The notes beneath the pieces were generated by a model. It was not told the origin of the DNA. It ran no database searches and worked only from the letters and a program-made list of their open reading frames with translations. This document shows positions 30,845-39,735 of a stretch of DNA of 64,000 bases, piece by piece. This DNA comes from DASXVX01 sp036504075 (GTDB lineage: Bacteria; Bacillota; Sulfobacillia; Symbiobacteriales; Symbiobacteriaceae). Position numbers and translations under genes: made by a program. Every line of letters begins with the position of its first letter. Position 1 is the stretch's first letter. The stretch lies in NCBI GenBank assembly GCA_036504075.1, contig DASXVX010000088.1, positions 1 to 64,000 on the forward strand. Direction: 5' to 3'.

Positions 30845-30874
30845 AAAAGAGACCAGGACAAGGCCTGATCTCTT
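30845..30874 (-). terminator. Intrinsic terminator of rpsO
   Basis: An 11-bp stem with one G-T wobble (30847-30857 with 30864-30874) is followed on the minus strand by TTTTGC. It lies seven bases past the rpsO stop. Confidence 0.82.
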
Positions 30875-30881
30875 GCGTATG

Positions 30882-31151
30882 TTACTTGCGCAGGCCGAGC
30901 CGCTCGTTCAGGGTGTTGTAGCGCTCCACGGACACGCCCTGCAGATACCGCTGCAGAGCCCGGCGGGCGCCGACCATCTTCATGAGGCCCCGGCGGGAGT
31001 GGTGGTCCTTCTTGTGGATGCGCAGGTGATCGGTCAGCTCGTTGATGCGGGTGGTCAGCAGAGCAATCTGGACTTCGGGCGAACCGGTGTCGCCCTCATG
31101 GGTCTTGAACTGATCAATAACGGACAGCTTCTTTTCAGTGCTAAGCGGCAT
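30882..31151 (-). CDS. rpsO: 30S ribosomal protein S15
   Basis: 89-residue S15, a primary 16S rRNA-binding protein of the small subunit platform. The sequence has the canonical blocks TGSPEVQIALLTTRINELT, HLRIHKKDHHSRRGLM and MVGARRALQRYLQ. ATG at 31151 with AAGGAGGG. In Bacillus rpsO precedes pnp directly; here an ECF sigma/anti-sigma pair and a repeat element separate them. Confidence 0.98.
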   Translation of the reverse strand: MPLSTEKKLSVIDQFKTHEGDTGSPEVQIALLTTRINELTDHLRIHKKDHHSRRGLMKMVGARRALQRYLQGVSVERYNTLNERLGLRK

Positions 31152-31251
31152 GAACGGAACCCTCCTTAGGATTGGGCTTCACAAGCGCCGTCAACCAAGT
31201 GATTCGCCGGAGAAAGCGAAGGACCGAGTCGACGGTTACAGCGACGACAGT

Positions 31252-31280
31252 AGTGTACCATACGCTTCAGTCCTGGGCAA
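31252..31280 (-). promoter_or_regulatory. Putative rpsO promoter inside the end of rsuA
   Basis: -35 TTGCCC (31275-31280) and -10 TACACT (31252-31257) are separated by exactly 17 bases. The leader to the rpsO ATG would be about 95 nt, long enough for the S15 autoregulatory fold known in other bacteria; I did not derive that fold. Confidence 0.5.
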
Positions 31281-31992
31281 GGGCAGCGCTCGCGTACAGG
31301 GCCGCAACCTCCCCGTCCGTCAGCGGCCGGGCCTCGCCCAGGGGCAAATCTCCCAGCTCCAGCGGCCCCATGCTGAGCCGCTTCAGATAGATGACCCGGT
31401 TCGCCCGGGCCTCGAACATGCGCTTCACCTGGTGGTACTTGCCCTCGTGGATGGTGACCACGGCTTCGTGCGGGCTCAGGATCTCCAGCCCGCCGGGCAG
31501 GCAGACGTAGCCGTCATCGAGTGTGATGCCCGCGGCAAAAGCCGGCGGGTCGTCCGCCTTGAGCGGCGCTTCCACCCGGGCCAGGTAACGCTTCGCAACG
31601 TGCCATTTGGGCGAAAGCAGCCGGTGTGTCAGTTCACCGTCCGTCGTAATCAGGAGCAGCCCTTCGGTATCCTTGTCCAGCCGCCCCACGGGCGCGAGGT
31701 CCCGGTGCATCAGCGCCGGCGGCAGCAAGTCCATCACCGTGGCCGCCCGCGGGTCTTCCGTGGCGGTAATCACGCCGCCCGGTTTGTGCAGCAGCACGTG
31801 AAAACGGCTGCGGTAGGCCACGGTCTGCCCGTCCACGGCAATGACCTGGGCCTGCGGGTCCACCTGCAGCCCCGAGTCAGCTACCGGTGTGCCATCCACC
31901 GTCACCCGGCGGTCCTTGACCAGCGCTTTCAGTTCCTTGCGGGAGCCCAGGCCCATGTGGCCCAAAATGCGATCCAAACGTTCTTTCCCCAT
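31267..31992 (-). CDS. RsuA/RluB-family rRNA pseudouridine synthase
   Basis: 241 residues with an N-terminal S4 RNA-binding domain (MGKERLDRILGHMGLGSRKEL) and the catalytic domain with the active-site Asp in GRLDKDTEGLLLITTDGEL, plus KRYLARVEAPL and GKYHQVKRMFEA. Modifies a uridine in 16S or 23S rRNA; the exact target is not decided here. The ATG at 31992 is one base after the ribF stop, so translation is likely coupled. Confidence 0.93.
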   Translation of the reverse strand: MGKERLDRILGHMGLGSRKELKALVKDRRVTVDGTPVADSGLQVDPQAQVIAVDGQTVAYRSRFHVLLHKPGGVITATEDPRAATVMDLLPPALMHRDLAPVGRLDKDTEGLLLITTDGELTHRLLSPKWHVAKRYLARVEAPLKADDPPAFAAGITLDDGYVCLPGGLEILSPHEAVVTIHEGKYHQVKRMFEARANRVIYLKRLSMGPLELGDLPLGEARPLTDGEVAALYASAALAQD

Positions 31993-31993
31993 G

Positions 31994-32968
31994 TCACAAG
32001 TATGCCCGGGTTGCGGCCACATCTGCCGCCAGCTGGGCTTTTAACGCATCGATCGACTTGAACGGCTGCTCCCCGCGCAGGCGGTTCAAGAACTCCACTC
32101 GGAGTTCCCGGCCGTAGAGGTCCCCGGTGAAGTCGAGCAGATGGACTTCGCAGCGCAGGTCGGTGCCCTGGAACGTGGGCCGCCGGCCCAGGTTCAGCAC
32201 GGCACCATACGTTTGCCCGGTGCGGGGCGCGACTTCGCGGGGCAGGTCGCCTGACGGGGTCCCGGTCGGGTCCAGCACCGTGGCCCGGGCGGCGTAGACG
32301 CCGGTGGCAGGCAGGAGCCGGCCCGGCGCGAGGAAGACGTTGGCGGTGGGGAAGCCCAGCGTCCGGCCCCGGCCATCGCCGCGGATCACTTCGCCGGTGA
32401 GTGCGAACGGGCGGCCCAGCAACTTGGCCGTTCGCTCCATCTCCCCGGCCGCCACGTTGAACCGGACTTCCGTGCTCGACACGTTCTCGCCGTCGATCCG
32501 GACCGGTGGGAACACCTGCACCGGAATGCCGTACTGGTCGCAGAGCGCCCGCAGCGTGGCCGACGTGCCGGCCCCGCCCTTGGCGAACGTGAAGTTGAAG
32601 CCCACCATGACTTCCCGGGCCTTCAGCGTCTCCACCAGGACCTCCCGGACGAATGCCTCCGGGGAGAGCCCGGCAAAGGCCGGGTCGAAGGCGACGGCCA
32701 GGTGGACGTCCACCCCCAAGGCGGAGAGCGTTTCGGCCCGCTCCTCCAGCGTCTGGAGCACCGGCGGCGCCTCGCGCGGCCGCAGGACCTGCATGGGCAG
32801 CGGGTGAAAGCCCATGACGACAGACTGCCCGCCGGTCCGCCGGGCTTCCGATACCAGCGTTTTAATGATTGCCTGATGGGCCAGGTGCACACCGTCCCAC
32901 TTACCGATCGCCACCAGATTCCCGGCGCCCCGCTGGGGAACGTCCCGGGCAACAGCATACAGCTCCAT
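31994..32968 (-). CDS. ribF: Bifunctional riboflavin kinase/FAD synthetase
   Basis: 324 residues. N-terminal FMN adenylyltransferase domain (AIGKWDGVHLAHQAII, a variant of the usual GNFDGVHxGH; VVMGFHPLPMQVL; VGFNFTFAKGG). C-terminal flavokinase domain (GRGRTLGFPTANVFLAPG, GAVLNLGRRPTF). The N-terminal signature has Lys-Trp where Asn-Phe is usual, worth noting. It converts riboflavin to FMN and FAD. ATG at 32968, 11 bases after truB, as in many Firmicutes. Confidence 0.95.
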   Translation of the reverse strand: MELYAVARDVPQRGAGNLVAIGKWDGVHLAHQAIIKTLVSEARRTGGQSVVMGFHPLPMQVLRPREAPPVLQTLEERAETLSALGVDVHLAVAFDPAFAGLSPEAFVREVLVETLKAREVMVGFNFTFAKGGAGTSATLRALCDQYGIPVQVFPPVRIDGENVSSTEVRFNVAAGEMERTAKLLGRPFALTGEVIRGDGRGRTLGFPTANVFLAPGRLLPATGVYAARATVLDPTGTPSGDLPREVAPRTGQTYGAVLNLGRRPTFQGTDLRCEVHLLDFTGDLYGRELRVEFLNRLRGEQPFKSIDALKAQLAADVAATRAYL

Positions 32969-32979
32969 GTATAAACCCC

Positions 32980-33846
32980 TCAGGCAAATACTTTGAGCAA
33001 CTTGACGCCGCCCGCCACGACTTCCGCCAGCGCCAGCAAGTCGCCGTCCCCGCTCATGAGCGCGACGGTGATCCCTTCCGGCAAATCCGGCTTCAACCGG
33101 GGCGCCACTCCGTGGGCCAGCCGCTCCGCCGCGGCCGCCGGCACGGGAATCTGCGGCATCTCCCCAAGCGCCACGGCCGGGGGCATCGGCTGTACCTGCC
33201 CGGCGGCCAACTCTTCCAGCGTATACGCGTCCTCCAGGCGAAACCGCCCGGAACGGGTGCGGACCAGGTAGGACATGTGGGCGCCCACGTTCAGCGCCTC
33301 ACCAATATCCGCCGCCAGCGTCCGGATATACGTGCCCTTGGAACAGACCACGTCCACAAACGCCGTCGGACGGGGGCCGGGCCGGAAGTCCAAGAGCTGC
33401 AACCGGTGAATGGTCACGGGCCGCGTCGCCCGCTCCACCTCCAGCCCTTCCCGGGCCAGTTCATAGAGCCGCTTGCCGCCGGTCTTCACGGCGCTGTACA
33501 TGGGCGGCATCTGCATGATTTCGCCCTGAAAGCGGGTGAGGGTGTAGGCGACGTCGCCTTTAGTCAGGTGGTCCGCCGCTTTTTCACCCGTGACCACCCC
33601 GAAGGAATCCTGGGTGTCGGTAGTAACGCCGAACGTGATTTCGGCCCGGTAAGCCTTGTCCTCCCCGGCGATAAACTCCGCGAGCCGTGTGGCCCGCCCG
33701 ACACAGATCGGCAGCACCCCCGCCACGCCCGGGTCCAACGTGCCGGTGTGGCCGACCTTCTTGACTTTGAGCACCCGCCGGACGGCGTAGACCACGTCAT
33801 GGGAGGTCATGCCCGGGGGCTTGAGCAGGTTGAGGATTCCGTCCAC
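32980..33846 (-). CDS. truB: tRNA pseudouridine-55 synthase
   Basis: 288 residues: LLKPPGMTSHDVVYAVRR, the catalytic Asp in GHTGTLDPGVAGVLPI, ALTR-type motif present as TLTRFQGEIMQMPPMYSAVK, GTYIRTLAADIGEAL, and a short C-terminal PUA-like region. Modifies U55 in the T-loop of tRNAs. The GTG at 33846 is three bases after the stop of nrnA, consistent with a tight operon. Confidence 0.96.
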   Translation of the reverse strand: MDGILNLLKPPGMTSHDVVYAVRRVLKVKKVGHTGTLDPGVAGVLPICVGRATRLAEFIAGEDKAYRAEITFGVTTDTQDSFGVVTGEKAADHLTKGDVAYTLTRFQGEIMQMPPMYSAVKTGGKRLYELAREGLEVERATRPVTIHRLQLLDFRPGPRPTAFVDVVCSKGTYIRTLAADIGEALNVGAHMSYLVRTRSGRFRLEDAYTLEELAAGQVQPMPPAVALGEMPQIPVPAAAAERLAHGVAPRLKPDLPEGITVALMSGDGDLLALAEVVAGGVKLLKVFA

Positions 33847-33849
33847 GGC

Positions 33850-34824
33850 TCAGGAGACCGCCCGGACGGCGCCGAGCACTTGTTCCATCGCTTCCGGAAT
33901 GGGGCAGAAAAGCGAGCAGCCCGCGGCCCGTGCGTGCCCGCCGCCGCCGAACTGCTTGGCCACGGCGCCCACGTCTACGGTCCGTCGGGACCGAAGCCCC
34001 ACCCGGACCAGCCCGTCCGGCGTCTCCTTGAACATGATGCCGACTTCGACGCCGGCGACGGCCCGGGCGTAGTTGACCAGCCCTTCGATGTCGTCTTCGC
34101 CGGCCTTCGCCTCGTCCATCATGGCTCGGGTTACGAGGAGCCAGGCGATCTTGCCGCTCTCGTCGACCTGCAGCGTCGCCAGCGCCCTGGCCAGCATGGC
34201 CAGCCGCTCTACCGACTCATTCTCCCAGATCGCACAGGCCACCTCGTAGGGCTTCGCTCCGGCCTCCAGGAGGTCCGCTGCGATCCGGTGGGTGCCGGGC
34301 ACGGTCGAGTCGTACCGGAAGCCGCCGGTATCCGCCACGATCGACGTGTAAAGACACGTCGCCACGTCCGCATCGACCGGCAGGTCCAGCGCCTTCAGCA
34401 GCCGGTAAGCCAGTTCGCCGACGGCCGCAGCGGAAAAGTCCAGGTAGTTGTACTCACCGTAGATGGTATTGGTGGCGTGGTGATCGACGTTCAGGTTGCG
34501 CTTCGCCCTGGCCACCAGCGGCAGGGCTGCACCGATGCGGTTCAGGTCCCCGCAGTCGAGGAAGCAGGCCAGGTCCCATTCGCCTTCCACTTGCTCCCAC
34601 GGCGTAAACAGCGTGTCCCAGCCGGGTAGAAACCGGTAAATCCGGGGCACCGGGTCCACCCCCACGGCGACGGCCTGCTTGCCGGCCCGCCGGAGCGCGT
34701 GGACCATGCCCAGGGTTGAACCGATCGAGTCGCCGTCCGGATTGACGTGCAGAAAGAACAGAATCCGCTCCGATTCCCGGATCATGTCGGCTGCCGCCGC
34801 GAGGTCAATCTGCAGGTTTCTCAC
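33850..34824 (-). CDS. nrnA: DHH-family oligoribonuclease/pAp phosphatase NrnA
   Basis: 324-residue DHH/DHHA1 phosphoesterase. Motifs: HVNPDGDSIGSTLGM, CFLDCGD, NVDHHATNT, SIVADTGGFRYDST and the C-terminal GGGGHARAAG. Degrades nano-RNA and, in Bacillus, pAp; some relatives hydrolyse c-di-AMP breakdown products. The GTG at 34824 is preceded by AGGAGGCAC and overlaps the end of rbfA by 20 bases. It sits between rbfA and truB as in Firmicutes generally. Confidence 0.95.
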   Translation of the reverse strand: MRNLQIDLAAAADMIRESERILFFLHVNPDGDSIGSTLGMVHALRRAGKQAVAVGVDPVPRIYRFLPGWDTLFTPWEQVEGEWDLACFLDCGDLNRIGAALPLVARAKRNLNVDHHATNTIYGEYNYLDFSAAAVGELAYRLLKALDLPVDADVATCLYTSIVADTGGFRYDSTVPGTHRIAADLLEAGAKPYEVACAIWENESVERLAMLARALATLQVDESGKIAWLLVTRAMMDEAKAGEDDIEGLVNYARAVAGVEVGIMFKETPDGLVRVGLRSRRTVDVGAVAKQFGGGGHARAAGCSLFCPIPEAMEQVLGAVRAVS

Positions 34825-35218
34825 GGTGTGCCTCCTGCTCATCCTGCGCTTTATGCACCTCATCCTGCGCCTTCTGCTCGTTTTGCACCTGAACCAGCAG
34901 CTTCGCGATCCGAGTGCCATGCTCGATGGAGTCATCCAGCACCACATGCAGTTCCGGCGTGAACCGGAGCCGCATGACCTGGGCCAGTTCCGACCTGAGG
35001 AATCCGAGGGCGCTCTGGAGCCCCTTCATGGAATCCTTCTTCTGCTTGTCGTCCCCGAGGACGCTGACAAACACTTTGGCGTGCGCCAGGTCGCCGGAAA
35101 CCTCCACTTTTACGATGGAGACAAAGCCGATGCGCGGGTCCTTCAGTTCCCGGATCAGCCGGGCCAACTCTTCCCGCATCTGCTCCCCGACGCGCGCGGC
35201 ACGCTGCTCGTTGGACAT
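34805..35218 (-). CDS. rbfA: 30S ribosome-binding factor A
   Basis: 137-residue KH-type assembly factor of the 30S subunit. The core is LARLIRELKDPRIGFVSIVK, VSVLGDDKQKKDSMKGLQSA and LRFTPELHVVLDDSIEHGTR. After the usual end the protein carries an acidic/basic tail rich in Gln, Glu, Lys and Asp (QNEQKAQDEVHKAQDEQEA), longer than typical. The ATG at 35218 is chosen by GAGGAG upstream. It ends overlapping nrnA. Confidence 0.95.
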   Translation of the reverse strand: MSNEQRAARVGEQMREELARLIRELKDPRIGFVSIVKVEVSGDLAHAKVFVSVLGDDKQKKDSMKGLQSALGFLRSELAQVMRLRFTPELHVVLDDSIEHGTRIAKLLVQVQNEQKAQDEVHKAQDEQEAHREKPAD

Positions 35219-35272
35219 ACGATCACGCTCCTCTAACCGGATACAGAAACCGTGAGTCATAGCGTCTCCCCG

Positions 35273-35554
35273 CTAGAGTACTTCTACCTCAATGGCGCAG
35301 ACTTCACCTTCCCAGTGGGATTCGACAAAGCCCACCACTTTGGCAGCCATGTCCCGCACATGGCCCTCCTCGCCCGAGACCAGGGCGATGCCGACCTGGG
35401 CCCGCTGCCAAAGATCCTGGTCCCCCACTTCGGCCACGGCGGCGCCGAAGCGGACCCGCACTTTGTCCATGAGCGAGCGCAACGCCTGGCGTTTTGCCTT
35501 CAGCGAACCGGCGTCCGGAATGGAGAGTTCCAGCCGGATGGCAGCGATGAACAT
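35273..35554 (-). CDS. ylxP: DUF503 family protein YlxP
   Basis: 93-residue YlxP/DUF503 protein, a small alpha-beta protein found between infB and rbfA and reported to act in ribosome biogenesis. It has the characteristic start MFIAAIRLELSIPDAGSLKA and VRFGAAVAEVGDQDLWQRA. The ATG at 35554 matches the family start; the open frame upstream is read-through of the intergenic hairpin region. Confidence 0.92.
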   Translation of the reverse strand: MFIAAIRLELSIPDAGSLKAKRQALRSLMDKVRVRFGAAVAEVGDQDLWQRAQVGIALVSGEEGHVRDMAAKVVGFVESHWEGEVCAIEVEVL

Positions 35555-35594
35555 GGGCTTCCCCCCTGCCGGGCGCTTGCCCGCCACTCGCAAG

Positions 35595-35632
35595 AAGGAC
35601 CGGCGGTGGCGCCATGCCACCACCGGCCCTTT
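35595..35632 (-). terminator. Hairpin after infB
   Basis: A long G/C-rich stem with small mismatches (35595-35632) lies about 20 bases past the infB stop. The minus-strand tail CTTGCG lacks a U-run, so it is more likely an attenuator or processing site than a full terminator within this operon. Confidence 0.5.
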
Positions 35633-35651
35633 CAGCAAGTGTGAGTTGTGA

Positions 35652-38600
35652 TTACGACGCCGGCTTGACTTCTTTCATCTCGTAAGCTTCGAGAATGTCG
35701 CCCGGCTTGAAGTCCTGGAACTTCTCCAGCGTGATGCCGCATTCGTAGCCTTCCGCCACGTCCTTGACCTCGTCCTTGAACCGGCGCAGGGCGTTGACCT
35801 CGCCGTCCCAGACGACGACGCCGTCCCGGATGAGCCGGTACTTGGCGTGGCGGGTCACCTTGCCGGAGACGACCATGCAGCCGGCGGCCATGCCCACCTT
35901 GGGCACCTTGAACGTCTCGCGGACTTCGGCCCGGCCGAGGATGTTCTCCTCGATCTTCGGGGCCAGCATGCCGGTGAGGGCAGCCTTGATATCGTCCACG
36001 ATGTTGTAGATGACGCTGTACAGGCGGATGTCGATGCCCTGGTCGGCGGCTGCCCGCCCGGCCCGGTCGTCAGGCCGCACGTTGAAGCCGATGATGATCG
36101 CGCTGGAGGTCGAGGCCAGCATGACGTCCGTCTCGGTAATGGCGCCGACGGCGCTGTGGATGATCTTGACCTGCACCTCTGCGTTGCGCAGCTTTTCCAG
36201 CTGGCCACGAAGCGCTTCCACGGAGCCCTGAACGTCGGCCTTGAGGATCAGGTTGAGGTCCTTGACCTCGCCCTCGGCCACCTTGGACATGAAGTCATCC
36301 AGGGACATGGCCTTGGTGCCCTGCCGTTCGGCCTGAGCCTTGGCCTGCCGCCCTTCGGCGACCGAGCGGGCCGTCTTTTCGTCCGGCGCCGCCCGGAAGA
36401 CGTCGCCGGCGGCGGGCACGGACTGGAAGCCCAGCACCTGCACGGGGGTGGACGGACCGGCGGACTTCAGCTTCCGGCCACGGTGGTCAAACATGGCGCG
36501 GACCCGGCCCCAGGCGGTGCCGGCAACGAAGTTGTCGCCGGTGTTCAGCGTGCCGGCGGAGACCAGCACGGTCGCCACGGGACCCCGGTTCTTGTCGAGT
36601 TCGGCTTCCAGGATATAGCCCCGGGCTTCCTTGTCCGGATTGGCCTTCAGATCCAGCACGTCGGCCTGGACCAGAATGGACTCGAGCAAGAGGTCGAGGT
36701 TGGTCTGCTGCTTGGCAGAGACGGGGACCATAATGGTCTCGCCGCCCCACTCTTCCGCCACCAGGCCATGAGCAGTCAGGTCCTGCTTGACCCGGTCCGG
36801 GTTGGCGTTCGGCTTGTCGATCTTGTTGATGGCGACCAGGACCGGTACGCCCGCCGCCTTGGCGTGGTTGATGGATTCAATCGTCTGCGGCATGACCGAG
36901 TCATCGGCCGCGACCACAAGCACGGCGATGTCGGTGACGTTGGCGCCGCGGGCTCGCATGGCGGTGAACGCCTCATGGCCCGGGGTGTCCAGGAAGGTGA
37001 TCTTCCGGCCCTTCAGTTCGACTTCGTACGCACCGATATGCTGCGTGATGCCGCCGGCTTCACCCGCGGCCACCTTGGCCGAGCGGATGGCGTCCAGCAG
37101 CGAGGTCTTGCCATGGTCGACGTGGCCCATGATCGTAACCACGGGATGCCGGGTCACTTTCAGATCCGCATCCTCGTCCGCATCGACCACGACGCCGTAG
37201 GTGTCCATGATGTTCTCCGTCTGCTTGACGGAGACGTCGATCCCGAACTCGCCGCCGATCAGGACGCAGGTATCCACGTCCAGCTCCTGGTTGATCGTGG
37301 CCATGATACCGTAGCCGGTGAGCAGCTTCTTGATCACTTCGGCCGCGGTGACGCCCATTTCGTGTGCCAGGTCTTTGGCAGTCATGGGCCCGTCGATGGT
37401 AATCGGCTTCAGGCTGCGCCGCTCCACCACGGAGGGCTTGTTGCCAAAACGCCCCCGACCGAACAACTTGTCTTCGGACGGACGGGAAGCAGCGGTTTCG
37501 CGCTTGGTAAAGGCGTCGCCCTTCTTGCGGTCGCCGCCCTGGCCGATGGGACGCTTACCTTCAGCAGGCTTCGCGGCCTCAGCGACCTTGGGGTCGACCT
37601 TCGGGATATTCAGGACGCCCGTGCGACCGCGAGCACCAGGGCCACCGAAGCCACCGGGACGACCGCCGCCAGGGCCGCCACCGAATCCGCCGGGACGACC
37701 GCCGCCGCCAAAGCCGCCGGGACGGGGGCCGCCGGCGCCAGGGCCGCCGAAGCCACCGGGACGGGGGCCACGGTCAAAGGAACGCGGGCCGCCGGCGGGG
37801 GCGCCGGGGACAGGGCGAGAGGGCATGCCGATGCCGGACAAGCCGGACGGAGGGGCCACGGGCCGGCGGGGGCCACCCTCGATCAGGGAACGGTCACCAG
37901 CGTCCATTGCGACCGGCCGGCTAGGCAGACCGATCAGCGACGGGGCAGACGGAGCGGCCGGACCAGCCGGACGCGGCAGGCCGGGACCTGCACCCGCAGG
38001 ACGGGGAGCGGTCGGCATGGTCGGCATGGTCCGCATGGCCGCAGGTGCGGTGGGCAGCGGCCGGCTCGGGCCGGCAGGACGGGCCGGGGCAGCCGGCGCT
38101 TCAGCACCGGACTCCATGTGGACCGGAACCGCCTCAGCCGCAGGGGCGTCCACACCGGGGGTTTCCGCCTTGGGGGTTTCCGCCTTGGGCGCTTCCGCCT
38201 TGGGCGCTTCCGCCTTGGGCGCGGCGAACACGGGTGCTTCCGGCATGACCGGTTCCGGCTTTACGATTTCGGCCTTCGGAGCCTCCAGCACGGGGGCTTC
38301 GGGCAGGTTCATTTCGAGCTTGGGCGCTTCGGTTCTGGGCGCTACCGTCACTTCCGGCTTAGGCGGCTCGGCTGCCGACGCCACCTTAGCTTCCGGAGCC
38401 TGCGCCTCATGACGGGCCGGCGGGGCGACAGTCGCCTCGGCTGCCGGAGCAGCAGGCTTTTCTGCCGCAGGACCGGCAGGCCGGACGCGGCGCTCGGCAG
38501 CAGGCCGATCCATAGAGCGTTCGGCCGCGGGGCCTCCCACAAGCCGCTCCATAGAAGGCCGTTCGGCCCGTTCGCCCGCCGGGCGCTCTGCGCCGGGATG

Positions 38601-39059
38601 GCGTGCCGCCTGTGCGGGACGATCAGTACCGGGGCGCTCCGCTACAGGCCGTTCGGCCCCGGGGCGACGTTCGGCCAGAGCGGGACGCTCTGTCACGGTA
38701 CGCTCCTGTCCGGGCGCTGTAGAGCGGAGTTCCCGCTTGATATCCTCCACACGCTGCCGGGGCTTGGTACCGCTCCCGAAGAAGTCCTCCAGCAACGAGG
38801 ATTTCGCAGGGTTGGCCTCCCGCACAGGTTTAGGAGTTGCCGCCGTCTTGGTTGCCTTGGCGGTTTCAGCCGTACCGGTCTCGCTTTTGGCGGACTTGGT
38901 ACGCTTCGCCGTTTCCGTTACCTTGTCGGCGGTCTTTTGGTCGATGGTACTCATATGATTTTTCACATCCACATTCAAAGTTTGAAGGACCTCCAGAACC
39001 CGCTTGGAGTCCAAACCTAATTCTTTAGCCAGTTCAAATACGCGAATTTTGGGCTGCAC
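35652..39059 (-). CDS. infB: Translation initiation factor IF-2
   Basis: 1135 residues, longer than most IF-2 proteins. Short N-terminal helical domain (IRVFELAKELGLDSKRVLEVL), then a low-complexity region of about 450 residues rich in Ala, Pro, Glu and later Gly/Arg, including repeated PKAEAPKAE-type units (around residues 280-300) and GGFGGPG-type units (around 430-490). A second IF2-N domain follows (MTAKDLAHEMGVTAAEVIKKL). The G domain has IMGHVDHGKTSLLDAI, DTPGHEAFTAMRARG and NKIDKPNANPDRV. Start GTG at 39059. Delivers initiator tRNA to the 30S subunit. The expanded linker is probably flexible. Confidence 0.97.
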   Translation of the reverse strand: MQPKIRVFELAKELGLDSKRVLEVLQTLNVDVKNHMSTIDQKTADKVTETAKRTKSAKSETGTAETAKATKTAATPKPVREANPAKSSLLEDFFGSGTKPRQRVEDIKRELRSTAPGQERTVTERPALAERRPGAERPVAERPGTDRPAQAARHPGAERPAGERAERPSMERLVGGPAAERSMDRPAAERRVRPAGPAAEKPAAPAAEATVAPPARHEAQAPEAKVASAAEPPKPEVTVAPRTEAPKLEMNLPEAPVLEAPKAEIVKPEPVMPEAPVFAAPKAEAPKAEAPKAETPKAETPGVDAPAAEAVPVHMESGAEAPAAPARPAGPSRPLPTAPAAMRTMPTMPTAPRPAGAGPGLPRPAGPAAPSAPSLIGLPSRPVAMDAGDRSLIEGGPRRPVAPPSGLSGIGMPSRPVPGAPAGGPRSFDRGPRPGGFGGPGAGGPRPGGFGGGGRPGGFGGGPGGGRPGGFGGPGARGRTGVLNIPKVDPKVAEAAKPAEGKRPIGQGGDRKKGDAFTKRETAASRPSEDKLFGRGRFGNKPSVVERRSLKPITIDGPMTAKDLAHEMGVTAAEVIKKLLTGYGIMATINQELDVDTCVLIGGEFGIDVSVKQTENIMDTYGVVVDADEDADLKVTRHPVVTIMGHVDHGKTSLLDAIRSAKVAAGEAGGITQHIGAYEVELKGRKITFLDTPGHEAFTAMRARGANVTDIAVLVVAADDSVMPQTIESINHAKAAGVPVLVAINKIDKPNANPDRVKQDLTAHGLVAEEWGGETIMVPVSAKQQTNLDLLLESILVQADVLDLKANPDKEARGYILEAELDKNRGPVATVLVSAGTLNTGDNFVAGTAWGRVRAMFDHRGRKLKSAGPSTPVQVLGFQSVPAAGDVFRAAPDEKTARSVAEGRQAKAQAERQGTKAMSLDDFMSKVAEGEVKDLNLILKADVQGSVEALRGQLEKLRNAEVQVKIIHSAVGAITETDVMLASTSSAIIIGFNVRPDDRAGRAAADQGIDIRLYSVIYNIVDDIKAALTGMLAPKIEENILGRAEVRETFKVPKVGMAAGCMVVSGKVTRHAKYRLIRDGVVVWDGEVNALRRFKDEVKDVAEGYECGITLEKFQDFKPGDILEAYEMKEVKPAS

Positions 39060-39063
39060 CGGA

Positions 39064-39399
39064 TCACCCCCGTCCCGTCACAGGCGTCAGGCCCTCTTTT
39101 TCGAGAATCCCGACGATGCCTTTGGTGAAGTCCCTGGACTGGATGACCACCGCAGCACGGTGGCCCTTGCCCAGCGCGTCGCCCAGCTCTTCGAGAGTGC
39201 CGGCGGTGTAGCATGCTACTCCGGACTCCCGGGCCAGGTATAGGAACTTCTCCTGAGTGCGTTCGCTGGCGTCTTCGGCCAAGATCAAGAGATCGGCCTT
39301 GCGCTTCTTCAATGCCTGCTCGGCTGCGAAGTCGCCGGAGGCCACCTTGCCGGCCCGTTGACAGAGGCCCAGCATGAACTTGAGGGACTGTGGGATCAA
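39064..39399 (-). CDS. ylxQ: L7Ae-family RNA-binding protein YlxQ
   Basis: About 111 residues, L7Ae/L30e fold, related to the K-turn-binding protein YlxQ/RplGA. The core is LGLCQRAGKVASGDFAAEQA, KRKADLLILAEDASERT and YTAGTLEELGDALGKGHRAAV. The likely start is the TTG at 39399, which overlaps the rnpM stop as TTGA; a TTG further up would overlap rnpM much more. The next gene, infB, starts four bases after its stop. Confidence 0.88.
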   Translation of the reverse strand: MIPQSLKFMLGLCQRAGKVASGDFAAEQALKKRKADLLILAEDASERTQEKFLYLARESGVACYTAGTLEELGDALGKGHRAAVVIQSRDFTKGIVGILEKEGLTPVTGRG

Positions 39400-39692
39400 T
39401 CCGGAGTCACCATCCCCGCCTCCAATTTGGCCCAAACCTCATCGGAGATGGGCTGTTCGAGCGCTTTTTCAAGCCGCTTCCCCTTGACTGCCTTTGTGAG
39501 GCAGTCTTTGCTGGGGCAGAGATACGCGCCCCGTCCGGACTTCTTCCCCGCTGGGGAGGAGTCGTATTCGATGACGCCATCAGGCGTACGAACCACACGG
39601 AGCAGCTCCTTCTTCGGCCTGATCTGCCCGCAGCCCACACACATGCGTTCGGGCGTTTTCTTCACTTTGGGCTGATGTTGCCCTTTGGTCAT
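39396..39692 (-). CDS. rnpM: YlxR/RnpM family protein
   Basis: 98-residue YlxR-family protein, recently described as an RNase P modulator in Bacillus. It has RMCVGCGQIRPKKELLRVVR, a CxxC pair, and SGRGAYLCPSKDCLTKAVK, the typical signature. The ATG at 39692 lies eight bases after a strong G-rich ribosome-binding site; GTG codons one and three codons upstream are alternatives. Located between nusA and ylxQ as in all relatives. Confidence 0.93.
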   Translation of the reverse strand: MTKGQHQPKVKKTPERMCVGCGQIRPKKELLRVVRTPDGVIEYDSSPAGKKSGRGAYLCPSKDCLTKAVKGKRLEKALEQPISDEVWAKLEAGMVTPD

Positions 39693-39735
39693 CACCGTCA
39701 CCCCCCTTCCACCGGGACAGAAGTTTTATGCGAAG

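Noticed and set aside
38160..38230. Short direct repeats suggesting a CRISPR-like array
   Set aside because: They are in-frame codon repeats for PKAE units inside infB, without spacers.
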